Of a stretch of DNA of 5,943 nt, positions 1 to 5,222 are shown one piece after another (within the stretch, counting starts at the first letter, position 1; each line of letters begins with the position of its first letter). The stretch is from Hyphomicrobiales bacterium (GTDB lineage: Bacteria; Pseudomonadota; Alphaproteobacteria; Rhizobiales; GCA-2746425), in contig NVXB01000037.1 in NCBI GenBank assembly GCA_002746425.1, positions 1,192-7,134 of the forward strand, written 5' to 3'. The notes beneath the pieces were generated by a model that saw nothing but the letters and a program-made list of their open reading frames with translations, did no database searches and was not told the origin of the DNA. The position numbers were made by a program, and so were the translations under genes.

Positions 1-609
1 TTGCATCTGCTGTCGCGGGTTAACCGCGATGTGCCGGTGCTGTTTGTCGACACGCTGATGCTGTTTGAAGAAACCCTGCAATACCAGATCGATCTGGCGG
101 AGCAGTTGGGCCTGACCGGCGTTAAGCGCGTTATGCCTGATCTTTATGAGGCCAAAAAGCACGATCCTTACGGCCGTTTGCATCTCAGCGATACAGATAG
201 TTGCTGCGCCTTGCGCAAGATCAAACCGCTGGAAAATTTTTTGCGCAACTATGATACGTGGGTTAGCGGGCGCAAACGTTTTCAGGGCGAAACGCGTGCG
301 CAATTGGGCGTGCAGGAAAAAGATGATTGGGGCCGGGTTAAATTCAACCCGTTGGCCGATTGGCAGGCACAGGATATTAAGACGTATTTTGAGCGTTATG
401 ATTTGCCGCGCAATCCGCTGGTTGACCGGGGCTATAAATCCATTGGTTGCTCGCCCTGCACCACACCGGTGGCTGAGGGTGAAGATGCCCGCAGTGGGCG
501 CTGGCGCGGTGAAGACAAGACAGAATGCGGCATTCATTTTGAGAACGGCGTGATGGTGCGTACCGGTCCAGAAATGACTGCGAATGAGGGAACAGTTAAT
601 GAGCGTTGA
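1..609 (+). CDS. cysH: Phosphoadenylyl/adenylyl-sulfate reductase, 5'-truncated (assimilatory APS reductase type)
   Basis: This enzyme of cytoplasmic sulfate assimilation reduces APS (or PAPS) to sulfite, normally with thioredoxin as donor. About 202 residues are visible. The frame is open at the window edge and the leading TTG aligns with an internal Leu of the family (the stretch before VPVLFVDT), so the N-terminal nucleotide-binding part with the SFG-type P-loop lies outside. Counting from the first visible codon, the Cys pair at 68-69 (DSCCALRKIKPL) and C150/C153 (IGCSPC) are the four [4Fe-4S] ligands that mark the APS-reductase branch. C176 in the C-terminal ECGIH motif is the catalytic nucleophile. 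The substrate-contacting stretch VSGRKRFQGETRA is at 88-100. All key residues of the visible part are present. The stop overlaps the next gene by 11 bases, so the two are co-transcribed and probably coupled. A sulfite reductase gene is expected just upstream. APS rather than PAPS specificity is inferred from the cluster ligands. Confidence 0.95.
   Translation: MHLLSRVNRDVPVLFVDTLMLFEETLQYQIDLAEQLGLTGVKRVMPDLYEAKKHDPYGRLHLSDTDSCCALRKIKPLENFLRNYDTWVSGRKRFQGETRAQLGVQEKDDWGRVKFNPLADWQAQDIKTYFERYDLPRNPLVDRGYKSIGCSPCTTPVAEGEDARSGRWRGEDKTECGIHFENGVMVRTGPEMTANEGTVNER
586..591 (+). promoter_or_regulatory. Ribosome binding site deciding the DUF934 start
   Basis: GAGGGA sits 7 bases before the ATG at 599, inside the end of cysH. 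The in-frame ATG at 584 has no comparable purine run before it, so 599 is the better start. Confidence 0.6.
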
Positions 610-1057
610 TAAACCAGAAAATTCAGATGAGCCCAACATCATCATCCGCGAGGGAAAATTTTCGCGCTCGGAGTTAACCGGTTGCGCGTTTTTGTCGGTC
701 GCGGAATTGCCCGATATTGCCGCTATTGGCAGCTTGTTTGTTGATTTAGCCTCCGATGAAAGCGCCGAGGATCTGGTGCCGTATTTCAACGCCATCACGC
801 TTATTCGTGTGGCGTTTCCAACCATTGCCGATGGGCGCGGTTTCAGCCTTGCCCAACGTTTGCGGTCGCTGGGTTATCGCGGTACATTGCGGGCCTATGG
901 CGCGTTGATCAGCGATCAATATCCCATGGCGTTGCGCACCGGTTTTGACGAATTAGAAATTTCTGCGGAATTGGCCAAGCGCCAGCCCGAACAACAATGG
1001 CGTGACCGACTGCCAAAATCTGATACATATCGCAAACGTCTTGGCCTCGTTGGCTAG
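599..1057 (+). CDS. DUF934 family protein of the sulfite reduction operon
   Basis: This is a 152-residue soluble protein of the DUF934 family. The family is known almost only as a companion of cysI/cysH in proteobacteria. Its biochemical role is not established, although it is often annotated as a probable oxidoreductase. Family hallmarks in the C-terminal half are DGRGFSLAQRLR (78-89), GYRGTLRAYGALISDQ (92-107) and RTGFDE (113-118). The N-terminal 20 residues are polar and variable, as is usual. There is no signal peptide, membrane segment or Cys-rich cluster; the single Cys at 29 is not in a metal-site pattern, so iron-sulfur binding is unlikely. The start at 599 is chosen for its Shine-Dalgarno; an alternative ATG at 584 would add five residues. 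It overlaps cysH by 11 bases and the reductase gene follows after 26 bases, which indicates one operon. Family assignment is firm; function is inference from neighbours only. Confidence 0.9.
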   Translation: MSVDKPENSDEPNIIIREGKFSRSELTGCAFLSVAELPDIAAIGSLFVDLASDESAEDLVPYFNAITLIRVAFPTIADGRGFSLAQRLRSLGYRGTLRAYGALISDQYPMALRTGFDELEISAELAKRQPEQQWRDRLPKSDTYRKRLGLVG

Positions 1058-1073
1058 GATTTGCGCTTTTAAT

Positions 1074-1078
1074 GGAGG
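1074..1078 (+). promoter_or_regulatory. Ribosome binding site deciding the ferredoxin-NADP reductase start
   Basis: GGAGG lies 5 bases before the ATG at 1084. The earlier in-frame ATG at 1072 overlaps this motif and has no Shine-Dalgarno of its own, so 1084 is preferred. Confidence 0.7.
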
Positions 1079-1083
1079 CCCCG

Positions 1084-1923
1084 ATGGCCGATACCACTCT
1101 TTCTCCTGATGCTCCTGCTACTGAACTACCGGCCACTGATTTACCGGGAGGCCAAACCGTTACAGCGGTGAAGCACTGGAGTGATCAACTTTTTTCATTC
1201 CGGCTTACCCGCCCGGCGTCTTTGCGCTTTCGCTCCGGCGAGTTCGTGATGATTGGCCTGATGGGCGAGAATGGCCGCCCGCTGCTGCGCGCTTATTCCA
1301 TCGCCTCGCCGTTCTGGGATGAAGAGCTGGAGTTTTATTCGATCAAAGTGCCCGATGGCCCGCTGACCTCACGCCTGCAAAATATCAAAATTGGCGATCA
1401 GGTGATCGTTAAAACCAAGCCGACCGGCACATTGATTTTGGATGCGCTACTGCCCGGCAAACGCCTGTTCTTGATCTCCACCGGCACCGGCATTGCGCCC
1501 TTTGCCGCGCTGATCCGCGACCCCGGTGTGTATGAAGCCTATGATCAGGTGATTTTGACTCATACTTGCCGGAAAAAAGAAGAGCTGGCCTATGGGTTTG
1601 ATCTTGTCGAGCAGACCAAGGCCGATCCGCTGGTGGGCGAAGAGGCCACTGAAAAGCTGTTGCATTACGCAACAACAACGCGCGAGCCATCACAATATGA
1701 AGGCCGTATCACCGATTTGATGCGTTCTGGCAAAGTCTACGAAGACCTTGGCACCCCGCCACTAACTGGCGATGACCGTGTGATGATTTGCGGCTCAATG
1801 GCGCTTAATCTGGATGTAAAAGATATTTGCGCTGCTGTTGGTCTTGATGAAGGCTCTGTTGCACGGCCCGGCCAATTCGTTGTTGAGAAATCGTTTGTGG
1901 GCGATGATACGCGATTAAGTTGA
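1084..1923 (+). CDS. fpr: Ferredoxin/flavodoxin-NADP(+) reductase
   Basis: This cytoplasmic FAD enzyme moves electrons between NADPH and ferredoxin or flavodoxin. Its place after cysH and the DUF934 gene suggests that it supplies a ferredoxin-dependent sulfite reductase. The protein has 279 residues from the ATG at 1084. The FAD-binding beta-barrel comes first, with RAYSIASP at 69-76 (the RxYS flavin motif) and GPLTSRL at 92-98. The NADP-binding domain follows, with STGTGIAPF at 132-140, the THTCRKKEELAY region at 159-170 and the MICGS motif at 234-238. The C terminus carries FVVEKSFVG (265-273), the ending typical of the bacterial FPR subclass, which usually stops at this Val-Gly or Val-Glu. 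Here six more residues (DDTRLS) follow. The polar N-terminal 20 residues, rich in Pro, Thr and Asp, are probably disordered. It is the last gene of the operon. No clear U-tract terminator follows it directly, so the repeats from 2023 onward may serve instead. Confidence 0.95.
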   Translation: MADTTLSPDAPATELPATDLPGGQTVTAVKHWSDQLFSFRLTRPASLRFRSGEFVMIGLMGENGRPLLRAYSIASPFWDEELEFYSIKVPDGPLTSRLQNIKIGDQVIVKTKPTGTLILDALLPGKRLFLISTGTGIAPFAALIRDPGVYEAYDQVILTHTCRKKEELAYGFDLVEQTKADPLVGEEATEKLLHYATTTREPSQYEGRITDLMRSGKVYEDLGTPPLTGDDRVMICGSMALNLDVKDICAAVGLDEGSVARPGQFVVEKSFVGDDTRLS

Positions 1924-2022
1924 TCAACTAACTGGTGAAATTAGGCTGGGCGGTGCGTTGGTTTTGTAAGTCAGAAATGGCAACTAACAGCCAGTTTTAA
2001 AAGCACCCTCAGTTCTCCCACC

Positions 2023-2133
2023 CGTCATCCCAAGACTTGATCTTGGGATCCAGTAGGTGTGCGCACTCACCCATGACCCGTTATCGCAACCGAGCCGCTG
2101 CTCTGGATACCAAGATCAAGTCTTGGCATGACG
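2023..2133. repeat. Paired palindromic repeat element A (31-nt inverted arms)
   Basis: The left arm 2023-2053 and the right arm 2103-2133 are reverse complements at 29 of 31 positions and enclose 49 bases. Each arm also contains its own small hairpin. In the left arm it is CCCAAGA (2029-2035), loop CTTGA (2036-2040), TCTTGGG (2041-2047). The right arm keeps the inner six pairs but its outermost pair is lost (A facing C). The outer border is CGTCATCC. This matches a class of intergenic palindromes common in alphaproteobacterial chromosomes, comparable to REP/BIME units. A role as mRNA 3'-end or terminator structure for the reductase operon is possible but not shown. Confidence 0.85.
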
Positions 2134-2163
2134 AAACGGGGAGCTGTACGTTTTGCTGGATGG

Positions 2164-2193
2164 GTGCGTGTGGAGTGAGTGCGTGTGAGGTGA
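2164..2193. repeat. Tandem 15-bp duplication, GT-rich
   Basis: Two adjacent 15-base copies, 2164-2178 and 2179-2193, both begin GTGCGTGTG and differ at two positions (GGAGTGA against GAGGTGA). The segment GTGAGTGCG at 2175-2183 is also the reverse complement of 2062-2070, inside element A, so it may be a decayed piece of the same repeat family. No function is evident. Confidence 0.55.
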
Positions 2194-2235
2194 GTGGCGG
2201 GGACCACCGGCTGCGCTACCAACCCCACTCTCATT

Positions 2236-2355
2236 CGTCATCCTCGGGCTTGACCCGGGGACCCACGGTAATACGCGGCCAGACGTCCACAACCATTGGC
2301 CATTTTACCCAGCTGACAAGTTGCATGGGTCCCCGGGTCAAGCCCGAGGATGACG
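2236..2355. repeat. Paired palindromic repeat element B (31-nt inverted arms)
   Basis: The left arm 2236-2266 and the right arm 2325-2355 are reverse complements at 30 of 31 positions, with 58 bases between. As in element A, each arm has an internal hairpin with a CTTGA loop (2249-2253 in the left arm). Its stem is TCCTCGGG (2241-2248) against CCCGGGGA (2254-2261), with one T-G wobble. The flanks match element A (CGTCATCC outside, GGA.CCA inside), but the stem bases differ on both sides. The element lies between convergent genes and could act as a shared 3'-end structure; this is inference. Confidence 0.85.
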
Positions 2356-2410
2356 GTTGGTGGTATCGAATGACGATTAGCGATATGAGTTGACGTAACC
2401 ACAGCAAAAC

Positions 2411-2719
2411 TCAATCCGTTACGCAAATCTGCGCGTGGGCCGTGTGATCCGCCAGCAGCAATTGCTGCTCGATTTGCGACTTGCCAAGATTGATACCGGC
2501 ATTGACGAAATCCATCACTACTTTACCGACAACACGCTGCGTGCCGCTTAAAAGGGAATCAGCCTGCATCACATCGCCAACATAGGCGAAAAGGGCATCA
2601 TCATTGTGGCCCAAGGTCTTGCCAGCCCATAGGCCAAAAATATAATCGCGCCGCGCGTTTACGCAGCCCTCTGTTGTTGCCTCAAGTTCTTGTGGGGCAA
2701 GCTTTTTGAAGGGTACCAT
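2411..2719 (-). CDS. DUF1476 family protein, ATP synthase zeta-subunit-like, atypical N terminus
   Basis: This 102-residue soluble helical protein resembles DUF1476, the alphaproteobacterial zeta subunit that binds F1-ATPase and blocks ATP hydrolysis. The matching core is ARRDYIFGLWAGKTLG (22-37), the Ala/Tyr-rich helix around ALFAYVGDVMQAD (42-54), the KVVMDFVNAGI segment (66-76) and the C-terminal helix with QIEQQLLLADHTAHAQI (82-98). This order, spacing and length (family about 104-107 residues) fit well. The N terminus does not: canonical members open with a charged FDDRE..FE.KFAHDEE segment, the inhibitory region, but here it is MVPFKKLAPQELEATTEGCV. It is therefore probably a diverged paralogue, which may have lost or altered ATPase inhibition. 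The ATG at 2717-2719 is the only good start, though its Shine-Dalgarno is weak. It is single and divergent from the PuuD-like gene. Family call is fairly sure; function is inference. Confidence 0.75.
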   Translation of the reverse strand: MVPFKKLAPQELEATTEGCVNARRDYIFGLWAGKTLGHNDDALFAYVGDVMQADSLLSGTQRVVGKVVMDFVNAGINLGKSQIEQQLLLADHTAHAQICVTD

Positions 2720-2881
2720 TGTCGTCTAAAAGTCCTATTTGAAATGAAAGTGAGGTATCGGAAAAACATGGGTGCAATTACCCGCTTTTCCGATGCCCGC
2801 GCATTTGGTACTGAATTGTGTTGTAATTGAGATGTTATCGACAAAAACTCTTTGAAATGAACTCTTTTTTGGATGGCGTGC
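2720..2881. promoter_or_regulatory. Divergent intergenic region with probable promoters for both flanking genes
   Basis: These 162 AT-rich bases lie between the starts of the zeta-like gene (-) and the PuuD-like gene (+), so promoters for both directions should lie here. I could not place -35/-10 pairs with acceptable spacing. The visible structure is an interrupted inverted repeat at 2757-2794 and an 11-base direct repeat TTTGAAATGAA at 2738-2748 and 2851-2861, one copy close to each gene start. Confidence 0.5.
2757..2794. repeat. Interrupted inverted repeat (hairpin or operator)
   Basis: Perfect 9-base arms ATCGGAAAA (2757-2765) and TTTTCCGAT (2786-2794) enclose a second pair, GGGT (2770-2773) and ACCC (2780-2783), around the loop GCAATT. 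No T-run follows on either strand, so a terminator is unlikely. A regulator binding site or a 5'-leader hairpin of the zeta-like gene, whose start lies 38 bases away, is possible. Confidence 0.6.
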
Positions 2882-3619
2882 ATGCAGCCCCTTATTTTAG
2901 TAACAGCCGATGTCAAACAGATGGATGGTGCAACGTGGCATGCTGCCTCGCAAACCTATCTAAGCGCCCTTGCCAATGTCGCCAAAGTGCAGCCGGTGAT
3001 CGTGCCCAGTCTGGCGGATAGTGTGGATTTTGAAACGCTGTTGGCGCGCGCCGATGGGTTGTTGGTAACCGGTGCACGCAGCAATGTGCATCCAAATCTG
3101 TACAAACAAAAACCCAGTAAGGCATATGAGCCTTATGATGATGAGCGCGATGCCACAACGCTGCCGCTGATCCGCGCTGCCCTTGATGCTGGGTTGCCTA
3201 CTTTGTGCGTGTGCCGAGGCATTCAGGAGCTGAATGTTGCCTATGGCGGCACGCTGGCCACGGAGATTCAGGAACATGAGGGCCGCATGGATCACCGCGC
3301 CACTGAGAGCGATGATAATGATGTGCGTTATCAGATTGACCACGCCATTACCCCGGTTGCGGGCGGTGTGCTGGCGGGCATTATTGGCGATCTGCCGGTG
3401 CGGGTAAACTCGCTGCATCGCCAGGCCATTTCGCGTCTTGGTGAGGGCTTGAAAATTGAGGCCAGCGCAGAAGATGGCACCATTGAAGCGGTATCGGTGA
3501 TCGATGCGCCGGGTTTTAATCTGGCCGTGCAATGGCACCCGGAATACTGGGTACAAAGCGATCAGGTTTCACGGCAGATTTTCGAGCATTTTGGCCGGGT
3601 GACCCGGCAAGAGAAATAG
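2882..3619 (+). CDS. PuuD-like gamma-glutamyl-gamma-aminobutyrate hydrolase family protein (class I amidotransferase fold)
   Basis: This 245-residue cytoplasmic hydrolase has the class I glutamine amidotransferase fold of PuuD, which splits gamma-glutamyl-GABA into glutamate and GABA in putrescine breakdown. Visible motifs from the N terminus are the strand PLILVTADV (3-11), the LLVTGARSNVHPNLY segment (60-74, usual form LTGSPSNVxPxLY), the nucleophile elbow CVCRGIQELNVAYGGTL with catalytic C111 (109-125), VNSLHRQAI with H179, and QWHPEY with catalytic H219 and E221. The triad is complete. The ATG at 2882 is preferred because GGATGG lies just before it; the ATG at 2873 would add three residues and has no such signal. 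No other putrescine genes (puuA, puuB, puuC) are near, so the true gamma-glutamyl substrate is uncertain. It appears monocistronic and ends at a strong terminator 15 bases after the stop. Confidence 0.92.
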   Translation: MQPLILVTADVKQMDGATWHAASQTYLSALANVAKVQPVIVPSLADSVDFETLLARADGLLVTGARSNVHPNLYKQKPSKAYEPYDDERDATTLPLIRAALDAGLPTLCVCRGIQELNVAYGGTLATEIQEHEGRMDHRATESDDNDVRYQIDHAITPVAGGVLAGIIGDLPVRVNSLHRQAISRLGEGLKIEASAEDGTIEAVSVIDAPGFNLAVQWHPEYWVQSDQVSRQIFEHFGRVTRQEK

Positions 3620-3634
3620 TTTTTGGTTGAATGC

Positions 3635-3663
3635 AAAAAGGCTCTGCAATGCAGAGCCTTTTT
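3635..3663. terminator. Rho-independent terminator, probably bidirectional
   Basis: A perfect 13-bp stem, AAAAAGGCTCTGC (3635-3647) with GCAGAGCCTTTTT (3651-3663), closes on the loop AAT. It has a T-run on the + strand and, read in reverse, a T-run on the - strand as well. It starts 15 bases after the PuuD-like stop. It also lies downstream of the - strand YifN gene, so it probably ends both convergent transcripts. Confidence 0.92.
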
Positions 3664-3771
3664 ATCGACACCAATCAGGAACTTGCTTTCGCTCATTTGA
3701 CTGGTGGCCCTTGGAAGGGTCTTAGACGCGGATGACCTGAGCAGAGCCGCTAACACAATCATAGATAGGCA

Positions 3772-4197
3772 TTACAAGTGCTTTGTCAATATTGAGAGTC
3801 CAATACCATGCAATGCGCATTGGCGCACAATTTTGAAAAGGCTGTCCGGCAGTGCTTGGTATTGGTAAATTCGTTTGCCTGCTTTGTTCTTACCTAACCG
3901 CAGCAAATTTATACGGTGGAATCCCACTGCATTGATCATATCGCCCTTTATCCACCTTTCATGTTGTCCCCAGCTTTGTGGAAGTTGAAACGGAATGGAT
4001 ATTAGTTTGTTGAAGGGCATTGGATTTGACGGGGCGGTCAGGCTTAAGGGCACTATTGTACACAAATGCGGCCTCGATGTCATTTTGGGCGATAAGACAA
4101 TTGCCAATCGAGTTTTGACCATTTCAGGTTTTTGAAAACCAGTTGAGTAATCTACGCAGACGATGCTGCCCTGAGGTGGATGCTCGCGGATTGGCAT
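3772..4197 (-). CDS. YifN-type PemK/MazF-superfamily protein
   Basis: This 141-residue soluble protein resembles the YifN branch of the PemK/MazF superfamily. The classic members are mRNA-cleaving toxins; YifN-type proteins are little characterised. Visible features are the first-strand motif HPPQGSIVCVDYSTGF (6-21), PEMVKTRLAIVLSP (24-37, with the Arg-x-x-Ile-Val-Leu pattern of the PemK core), LCTIVPLS (45-52), WIKGDMINAVGFHRINLL (82-99) and GKRIYQY (107-113). The ATG at 4195-4197 gives MPIREHPP, which fits the family start. A TTG at 4215 would add six residues, and neither has a good Shine-Dalgarno. No antitoxin-sized frame adjoins it on either side: upstream is the transporter gene, and downstream is a 108-base gap to the terminator. 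It may therefore be a stand-alone member rather than half of a toxin-antitoxin pair. The family call is good; RNase activity is not demonstrated by the sequence. Confidence 0.85.
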   Translation of the reverse strand: MPIREHPPQGSIVCVDYSTGFQKPEMVKTRLAIVLSPKMTSRPHLCTIVPLSLTAPSNPMPFNKLISIPFQLPQSWGQHERWIKGDMINAVGFHRINLLRLGKNKAGKRIYQYQALPDSLFKIVRQCALHGIGLSILTKHL

Positions 4198-4224
4198 GAC
4201 AAATCGTTGGTTCAAATAAAATCA

Positions 4225-4253
4225 ACTAAAACGTTTATTAATATAAAATGCAA
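4225..4253 (-). promoter_or_regulatory. Possible promoter for the YifN gene
   Basis: In the AT-rich gap between the two - strand genes, TTGCAT (4248-4253 on + coordinates) and TTTAGT (4225-4230) are 17 bases apart. They match the -35 and -10 consensus at only 3 and 4 of 6 positions. This is a weak prediction. Confidence 0.25.
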
Positions 4254-4262
4254 TTGGTAGTT

Positions 4263-5222
4263 TTATTGAAGTTTTGCGATTAGCAAAATCAGGCCCAGGG
4301 TCAACACGGCGATAGCGCCCAATAGTGGCAGGCTGGTTGAGGCGAGCCGATAAAAACGGCCGCTGCCGCCGGTCATTGCATAGGCCACATGGCGGGTGCT
4401 GACGGCGATGAACATCAAAGTGGTGACGGTGATGGCCGTGCCGATGCCCATGGCGAAGGCCGACAAAATGCCAGCCCAGAACAGGCCGTGGGCCAGAGAA
4501 AACACCAGAACAATAAGCGCGCCGGTGCAGGGGCGCAGGCCAACGGAAATCACGGCGGCAGCGGCGGTTTTTAAATTGCCGGTGGACGTTTGCTCGGCAA
4601 GCTCTGCCGTGGGTGCGTGGGCATGGCCGCAGCCGCAATGTTCGTCATGCACATGATCAGCATGATGATGATGATGTGGCTTTTTCGCGGGCCATAAATT
4701 GCGCAGGGCGCGCCATAAAAGCACAAAACCCAAAATCACAATCAGCGCATAGCTAGCAGTTTCTAAAAACTGGGTGGTGTCGCTGATGACAAAACTGGTG
4801 GCGTTGAGCACAACGGCCAAAATCGTAATCATGGCCACGGCAATGGCCGCTTGAAGCATGGATGAGAGAAAGCACAGCACGGCACCGCGCCGCGCGGTTT
4901 CGCGATTGGCCAGCACATAGGATGACATGATGATTTTGCCGTGGCCCGGCCCGGCGGCATGAAAAATGCCATAAAGAAAGCTCAAAACGATCAGCGTCCA
5001 GAAAGCCGTGCCATCGCTTTTCATGTCCTTGATGGATTGGGTCAGCTGTTGGTAAAACGCGCTTTGATAGGCCGATACCCAGCGGAAGAAATCAGCAAAC
5101 ATGCCGTTGGTGGGAATGGGCGTGGCCTCTGGCCCGGCAATGCCAAACGGGTTTTGGCCAAACGCGTTAGACGCGATCAATAGGGCGGCAAAGGCTGCGA
5201 AAAGGGCGTGTTTTAACTGCAA
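4263..5222 (-). CDS. NicO/RcnA-family nickel/cobalt transporter
   Basis: This 319-residue inner-membrane protein of the NicO family moves Ni2+ and/or Co2+; some relatives export (RcnA) and others are thought to import. A hydrophobic, signal-like N terminus (about 5-20) is followed by a roughly 50-residue extracytoplasmic stretch. Hydrophobic segments follow near 74-92, 114-139, 155-173, 219-244, 248-275 and 295-317. Family motifs are HAAGPGHGK (88-96) and SVGLRPCTGALIVL (226-239). The loop between them carries ten His and two Cys in 183-202 (HHHHH, then HCGCGHAH), a likely metal-binding segment. The first codon is TTG at 5220-5222; no ATG precedes it in frame and the next Met is residue 41, after the signal segment. 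It overlaps the DUF1007 gene by 10 bases, so translation is probably coupled. The direction of transport cannot be told from sequence; no metal-responsive regulator site was seen. Confidence 0.92.
   Translation of the reverse strand: MQLKHALFAAFAALLIASNAFGQNPFGIAGPEATPIPTNGMFADFFRWVSAYQSAFYQQLTQSIKDMKSDGTAFWTLIVLSFLYGIFHAAGPGHGKIIMSSYVLANRETARRGAVLCFLSSMLQAAIAVAMITILAVVLNATSFVISDTTQFLETASYALIVILGFVLLWRALRNLWPAKKPHHHHHADHVHDEHCGCGHAHAPTAELAEQTSTGNLKTAAAAVISVGLRPCTGALIVLVFSLAHGLFWAGILSAFAMGIGTAITVTTLMFIAVSTRHVAYAMTGGSGRFYRLASTSLPLLGAIAVLTLGLILLIAKLQ

Larger units (their letters stand above)
1924..2410. other. Non-coding stretch with repeat elements
   Basis: These 487 bases separate the end of the reductase operon from the convergently read zeta-like gene. 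Open frames here have repeat-derived, low-complexity translations and no family resemblance. The stretch holds two large inverted-repeat elements (2023-2133 and 2236-2355) and a 15-bp tandem duplication (2164-2193). Bases 1924-2022 show only weak structure: an 8-base direct repeat CAACTAAC at 1925-1932 and 1981-1988, and AACTGG/CCAGTT at 1930-1935 and 1991-1996. No promoter was recognised. Confidence 0.7.

Noticed and set aside
1..609. Complete CysH starting at TTG 1
   Set aside because: The family needs an N-terminal nucleotide-binding region before this point, and the TTG codon aligns with an internal Leu, so the gene is cut by the window edge.
1924..2022. Intrinsic terminator directly after the ferredoxin reductase
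   Set aside because: Only a weak AACTGG/CCAGTT pairing with a loop of more than 50 bases is present, with no proper T-run.
2023..2355. CRISPR array or transposon ends
   Set aside because: The arms are inverted pairs, not regularly spaced direct repeats, and there is no transposase or clear target-site duplication.
2037..2393. 118-residue + strand open frame
   Set aside because: It runs through both inverted-repeat elements; its translation is built from repeat arms (the SSSGLTRGPT type common to such palindromes), with no ribosome site or family resemblance.
2394..2423. CGTAAC/GTTACG pairing at the 3' end of the zeta-like gene
   Set aside because: It is a 6-base stem that includes coding sequence and has no T-run on the - strand; too weak to call a terminator.
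2238..2426. 62-residue - strand open frame
   Set aside because: It also lies over element B; its VILGLDPGTH motif is the well-known spurious translation of this palindrome.
2960..3556. 198-residue - strand open frame
   Set aside because: It is antisense to the PuuD-like gene, which has a complete catalytic triad and clear motifs; the antisense translation shows no domain.
3562..3762. 66-residue - strand open frame over the terminator
   Set aside because: It crosses the terminator stem and the end of the PuuD-like gene, has no ribosome site and resembles no family; considered as a small gene but unsupported.
4222..4638. 138-residue - strand open frame rich in Arg and His
   Set aside because: It is an out-of-frame reading of the transporter gene, whose membrane segments and motifs are unambiguous.
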